64,000 bases of DNA from an uncultured Rhizobium sp. (GTDB lineage Bacteria > Pseudomonadota > Alphaproteobacteria > Rhizobiales > Rhizobiaceae), in assembly GCA_945952415.1 (NCBI GenBank), contig CAMFIF010000003.1, forward strand, positions 124,001 to 188,000, read 5' to 3'. Within the stretch, counting starts at the first letter, position 1. Each line of letters starts with the position of its first letter. The notes below the pieces were generated by a model. That model was not told the origin of the DNA, did not search any database, and worked only from the letters and a program-made list of their open reading frames with translations. Positions 61,060-64,000 of the stretch are shown here, piece after piece. A program made the translations under genes and the position numbers.

Positions 61060-62382
61060 ATGAACCAAATATCTCAAACCAGCGCCGGTCCGGCCCTGGT
61101 CGATGAAGGGGTCGTCAAGCGGTTTCTGCGCGCGACGGAAATCGATACCCGCATGCTCGGCATGTTCGGCGCCCTGATCCTGATCTGGGCCGGTTTCCAG
61201 GTCTACGGCCTTGTCTATAACGGCAACGGCGCCTTTCTGACCTACCGTAACCTGTGGAACCTTTCGGTCCAGACCTCCTCGATCGCCGTGATGGCGACCG
61301 GCATGGTCCTCATCATCGTCACCCGCCATATCGATCTGTCGGTTGGCTCGGTGCTCGGCATCACCGCCATGCTGATGGGCGTGTTCCAGGTCTGGTTCCT
61401 GCCGCAATATCTCGGCCTCGGCCATCCGATGATCTGGGTTCTGACCGTGATCTTCGGCCTTGCCGTCGGCACGCTGATCGGCGCCTTTCATGGGGTCCTG
61501 ATCGCCTATTTCCAGATACCCTCCTTCATCGTCACGCTCGGCGGCATGCTCGTCTGGCGCGGTGCGGCCTGGTGGGTGGCGCGCGGCGAAACCATTTCGC
61601 CCGTCGATGCCAATTTCGCCCTCATCGGCGGCGGGCCCTATGGCTCGATCGGCTACTGGGGCACCTGGTTCGTGGCCCTGATCGGCTGCGTGGCCGTGGT
61701 CTTCATGCTGGCCTCCGGCAGGCGCCAGCGCGCCCGCTTCGGCTTCCCGCTGCGCCCGGTCTGGGCTGAAGTCTTCCTGGCAGGCATTTCGGCGGTGCTG
61801 ATCATCGGCGCGGCCTTCGTCGCCAACGAATATTTCTGGCCGGTCGGCATCGTGAAGCAGTATGCCGCCGCCCATAACATCACCGTGCCGGAAGGCGGGC
61901 TCAACATCTCCCACGGCTTTGCCATTCCGGTGCTGATTGCCGCCTTCGTCTGCATTGCGATGACCTTCCTTGCCACCCGCACCCGCTTCGGCCGCTATGT
62001 CTTCGCCATCGGCGGCAATCCGGAAGCCGCGGAACTGGCCGGCATCAACACCAAGCGCATGACGATGATGATCTTCGCCCTGATGGGCTTCCTCGTCGGG
62101 ATTTCGGCAACGATTTCCTCCGCGCGCCTGAATTCGGCCACCAATGCGCTTGGCCAGTTCGACGAACTCTACGTGATCGCCGCGACAGTCATCGGCGGCA
62201 CTTCGCTCGCGGGCGGCATGGGCACCATCTACGGTGCGATGCTCGGCGCCGTGGTCATGCAATCGCTGCAGTCGGGCATGGTGCTCGTGGGCTTCGACTC
62301 CGCCGTGCAGCAAATGGTTGTTGGTGGCGTTCTTGTCGTGTCCGTGTGGCTCGACACGATCTACCAGCGCCGCGTGAAGTAA
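61060..62382 (+). CDS. xylH: D-xylose ABC transporter permease
   Basis: A 440-residue inner-membrane permease of the ribose/xylose (BPD_transp_2) class with at least ten helices. Typical segments are MATGMVLIIVTRHIDLSVGSVLG, FQIPSFIVTLGGMLVWRGAAWW, FAIGGNPEAAELAGINTKRMTM and VIGGTSLAGGMGTIYGAMLGA. The extra length over RbsC (about 320) is normal for XylH. AAGGGAGAAG precedes ATG 61060. It pairs with XylG, 12 nt downstream. Confidence 0.93.
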   Translation: MNQISQTSAGPALVDEGVVKRFLRATEIDTRMLGMFGALILIWAGFQVYGLVYNGNGAFLTYRNLWNLSVQTSSIAVMATGMVLIIVTRHIDLSVGSVLGITAMLMGVFQVWFLPQYLGLGHPMIWVLTVIFGLAVGTLIGAFHGVLIAYFQIPSFIVTLGGMLVWRGAAWWVARGETISPVDANFALIGGGPYGSIGYWGTWFVALIGCVAVVFMLASGRRQRARFGFPLRPVWAEVFLAGISAVLIIGAAFVANEYFWPVGIVKQYAAAHNITVPEGGLNISHGFAIPVLIAAFVCIAMTFLATRTRFGRYVFAIGGNPEAAELAGINTKRMTMMIFALMGFLVGISATISSARLNSATNALGQFDELYVIAATVIGGTSLAGGMGTIYGAMLGAVVMQSLQSGMVLVGFDSAVQQMVVGGVLVVSVWLDTIYQRRVK

Positions 62383-62394
62383 GGAGGTCCGTCC

Positions 62395-63201
62395 ATGAAC
62401 GCGACAGCTGAACATATCCAACCGGAAACCCGCACGCCGCTCGTCGAAATGCGCGATATTTCCATCGCCTTCGGCGGCATCAAGGCGGTGGATCACGCCT
62501 CGGTCTCGCTCTATCCCGGCGAGGTCGTCGGCCTCCTCGGGCATAACGGGGCGGGCAAGTCCACGCTGATCAAGATCCTGTCCGGTGCCTATCCGCGCGA
62601 TGGCGGCACGATCATGATCAATGGCGAGGAAGCCAACATCAACAACCCGCGCGACGCCAAGGCCTATGGCATCGAGACGATCTACCAGACGCTGGCCCTG
62701 GCCGACAATGTGGACGCCGCCGCCAACCTCTTCCTCGGCCGCGAGCTTCTGACCCCCTGGGGCACGCTGGACGATGCCGCCATGGAAGCGGAAGCCCGCA
62801 AGGTGATGGGTCGCCTCAACCCCAACTTCCGCCGCTTCAAGGAGCCGGTGAAGGCCCTCTCCGGCGGCCAGCGGCAGTCGGTGGCCATTGCCCGCGCGAT
62901 TCTCTTCAATGCCCGCATCCTGATCATGGACGAACCGACGGCCGCGCTCGGCCCGCAGGAAACCGCCCAGGTCGGCGATCTCATCAAGGAGCTGAAGAAA
63001 GACGGCATCGGCATCTTCCTGATCAGCCATGACATCCACGACGTCTTCGATCTCGCGGACCGCGTGACCGTGATGAAGAACGGCCAGGTGGTGGGCCATG
63101 CCCGCACGCAGGATGTGACGAAGGATGAAGTGCTCGGCATGATCATTCTCGGCAAGTGCCCTCCGGGCGCCATTCCCGGACCGGGCGCCGCCAGGCTCTG
63201 A
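62395..63201 (+). CDS. xylG: D-xylose ABC transporter ATP-binding protein, single domain
   Basis: A 268-residue ATPase: Walker [13 protein letters not shown], signature [15 protein letters not shown], Walker [13 protein letters not shown] and switch His in [10 protein letters not shown]. Enterobacterial XylG has two ABC domains in about 510 residues; this protein has only one and must dimerise, as in other rhizobial xylose and fructose (FrcA-type) systems. AAGGAGG precedes its start. The bidirectional-looking terminator at 63264-63291 follows. Confidence 0.9.
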   Translation: MNATAEHIQPETRTPLVEMRDISIAFGGIKAVDHASVSLYPGEVVGLLGHNGAGKSTLIKILSGAYPRDGGTIMINGEEANINNPRDAKAYGIETIYQTLALADNVDAAANLFLGRELLTPWGTLDDAAMEAEARKVMGRLNPNFRRFKEPVKALSGGQRQSVAIARAILFNARILIMDEPTAALGPQETAQVGDLIKELKKDGIGIFLISHDIHDVFDLADRVTVMKNGQVVGHARTQDVTKDEVLGMIILGKCPPGAIPGPGAARL

Positions 63202-63263
63202 CGCTGAAAGCCCCCGGGGCCGGCCGAAGCCGGACCCGGGCGGCAAGCAGCCGACAGGCCACG

Positions 63264-63291
63264 AAAAAAGGCTCCTCGCGGAGCCTTTTTT
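63264..63291. terminator. Bidirectional terminator between xylG and the marR-type gene
   Basis: AAAAAAGGCTCC and GGAGCCTTTTTT surround TCGC, so a T run follows the stem on both strands. It can end xylFHG and the convergent MarR transcript. Confidence 0.92.
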
Positions 63292-63343
63292 CATGTCACG
63301 CCTGTACGGGAAACGAAGCGCCCGCCCGCCTGCGGGCGCGCCT

Positions 63344-63784
63344 TCAGCAGGCGAGCCGGGTGAGCAGCTCCACCAGCTGGTCCCGCTCCTCGATACCGCC
63401 CAGCCGGGCAATCATGCGGGATTCGTGCTGACGCCACTTGCCGCTGGTTTCCACCACGAAATCCGTGCCCTGACGGGTGAGGAAGAGCGACTGGACACGG
63501 CGGTCGCTGTCGGGCTTGCGCCGTTCGGCCAGCCCCCGCTGCTGCAGCGAATCCACCAGCGCCACGAAATTGGCACGCTGGATGCCGAGGATCTCCGCCG
63601 CATCCGACTGCTTGATGCCGGGGTGATTGGCGAGCAGCATGAGCAGAGAAAATTCAGCGGGACGAAGATCATAGGGAACAAATGTCTCGCTGAAATCATG
63701 CAAAACCGTCTGCTGGGCGCGGCGCAGCCAGTATCCGATTCCTTCCTCGACATGGGTGGCAGTAAAGTCGACCGAAATATTCAT
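63344..63784 (-). CDS. MarR-family transcriptional regulator
   Basis: A 146-residue winged-helix regulator: helices with YWLRRAQQTVLHDFSETFVPYDLRPAEFSLLMLL (family pattern), recognition region IKQSDAAEILGIQRANFVALVDSLQQRGL, and the wing RRKPDSDRRVQSLFLTRQG with the conserved DxRR. MarR proteins usually respond to aromatic acids. GGAAGGA lies before the ATG at the 63784 end. It is convergent with xylG and probably controls a target outside the window. Confidence 0.88.
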   Translation of the reverse strand: MNISVDFTATHVEEGIGYWLRRAQQTVLHDFSETFVPYDLRPAEFSLLMLLANHPGIKQSDAAEILGIQRANFVALVDSLQQRGLAERRKPDSDRRVQSLFLTRQGTDFVVETSGKWRQHESRMIARLGGIEERDQLVELLTRLAC

Positions 63785-64000
63785 GCCTATATCCTTCCCA
63801 ATAATGATCGTGTTTGAAAAAAGCTTTCGGATGACGACCCCGGCGCTACCCATATGGGTGAATCATCGCCTTCACCAATCATCTTGTAAGCATCTTATAT
63901 AGAGAGAAAAAACTAACGAATATGCTAATTCTAACCGGAAAATTCTTATTATTTATATCATGTGAAATATAGCAGTTAACTTTCATAACTAAAAACACCG
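63785..64000. other. AT-rich region upstream of the MarR gene
   Basis: From about 63880 to the window end the sequence is strongly AT-rich with no gene recognised. It probably holds the marR promoter and that of a gene beyond the window. Confidence 0.4.

Noticed and set aside
62395..63201. XylG as a truncated pseudogene because it is half the E. coli length
   Set aside because: All ABC motifs are intact and single-domain XylG is normal in rhizobia.
59734..63411. A 1225-codon open frame on the minus strand across xylFHG
   Set aside because: It is antisense to three clear genes; composition and low-complexity residues are those of a shadow frame in GC-rich DNA.
63880..64000. AT-rich window end as the edge of a genomic island
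   Set aside because: Only 120 bases are visible, with no integrase, tRNA or repeat to support it.

Overview
The window is about 62% G+C, gene-dense chromosomal DNA from an alphaproteobacterium, almost certainly a member of the Rhizobiaceae (Rhizobium / Agrobacterium / Ensifer / Shinella-like). The evidence is a BacA-type SbmA transporter, a NolR-like ArsR repressor, a bdhA-xdhAB neighbourhood like that of Sinorhizobium meliloti, a single-domain XylG, choline/betaine ABC genes, and an idhA promoter carrying GGAA-N6-TTCC boxes. I see no rRNA, tRNA, CRISPR array, insertion sequence or prophage.

Layout. 1-2404: end of a choline/betaine ABC operon (choW, choV), a HugZ-like protein whose 3' third is abruptly AT-rich, and nolR. 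2884-7416: omega-amino acid:pyruvate transaminase, a secreted AT-rich orphan, adenine deaminase and a K+ channel with a zinc ribbon. 7430-20484: mixed housekeeping (alpha-glucosidase, KDG kinase, glycosyltransferase, der with its TPR partner, nnrU, deacetylase, bacA, MFS, map, LLM oxidoreductase). 20594-35486: glpK and bdhA (divergent), then a large purine-catabolism region: xdhABC, puuD-guaD, and on the other strand puuE-uraD-allA-hiuH. A YefM-YoeB toxin-antitoxin module sits between the two purine arms. 35593-44571: a split mnmC (FAD enzyme and mnmD head to head), a 1245-residue hybrid kinase, an MttB homologue, and a WYL regulator with its small divergent operon. 44581-47908: two back-to-back PepSY units, one with a cytochrome b and one with a two-component pair. 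48218-50717: DEAD-box helicase and an EamA transporter. 50970-54769: circularly permuted ATP-grasp, alpha-E, transglutaminase and J-like proteins. 55033-63784: ABC-F ATPase, idhA, a dead higA antitoxin, a ROK repressor and the xylFHG xylose importer, then a MarR regulator.

How the genes work together. Adenine deaminase, GuaD, XdhABC, PuuD, HiuH, UraD, PuuE and AllA cover purine bases to allantoate and ureidoglycolate to glyoxylate plus urea; the allantoate-cleaving step is not in the window. The ROK gene and xylF share a promoter region with a perfect 21-bp palindrome, and a terminator follows xylF, which would favour binding-protein production. Several regulatory sites can be read directly: a NolR-type box before nolR, three AAACGAA repeats with an 11-bp period between glpK and bdhA, TGTACA-core sites before yefM, and two IolR-type boxes 30 bp apart before idhA.

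The best candidate for a poorly understood system is the ATP-grasp / alpha-E / transglutaminase set with its fourth, J-domain-like neighbour. The first three families are known to co-occur and are predicted to make or modify peptides, but I know of no defined product; the HPD-containing fourth gene is the less described part.
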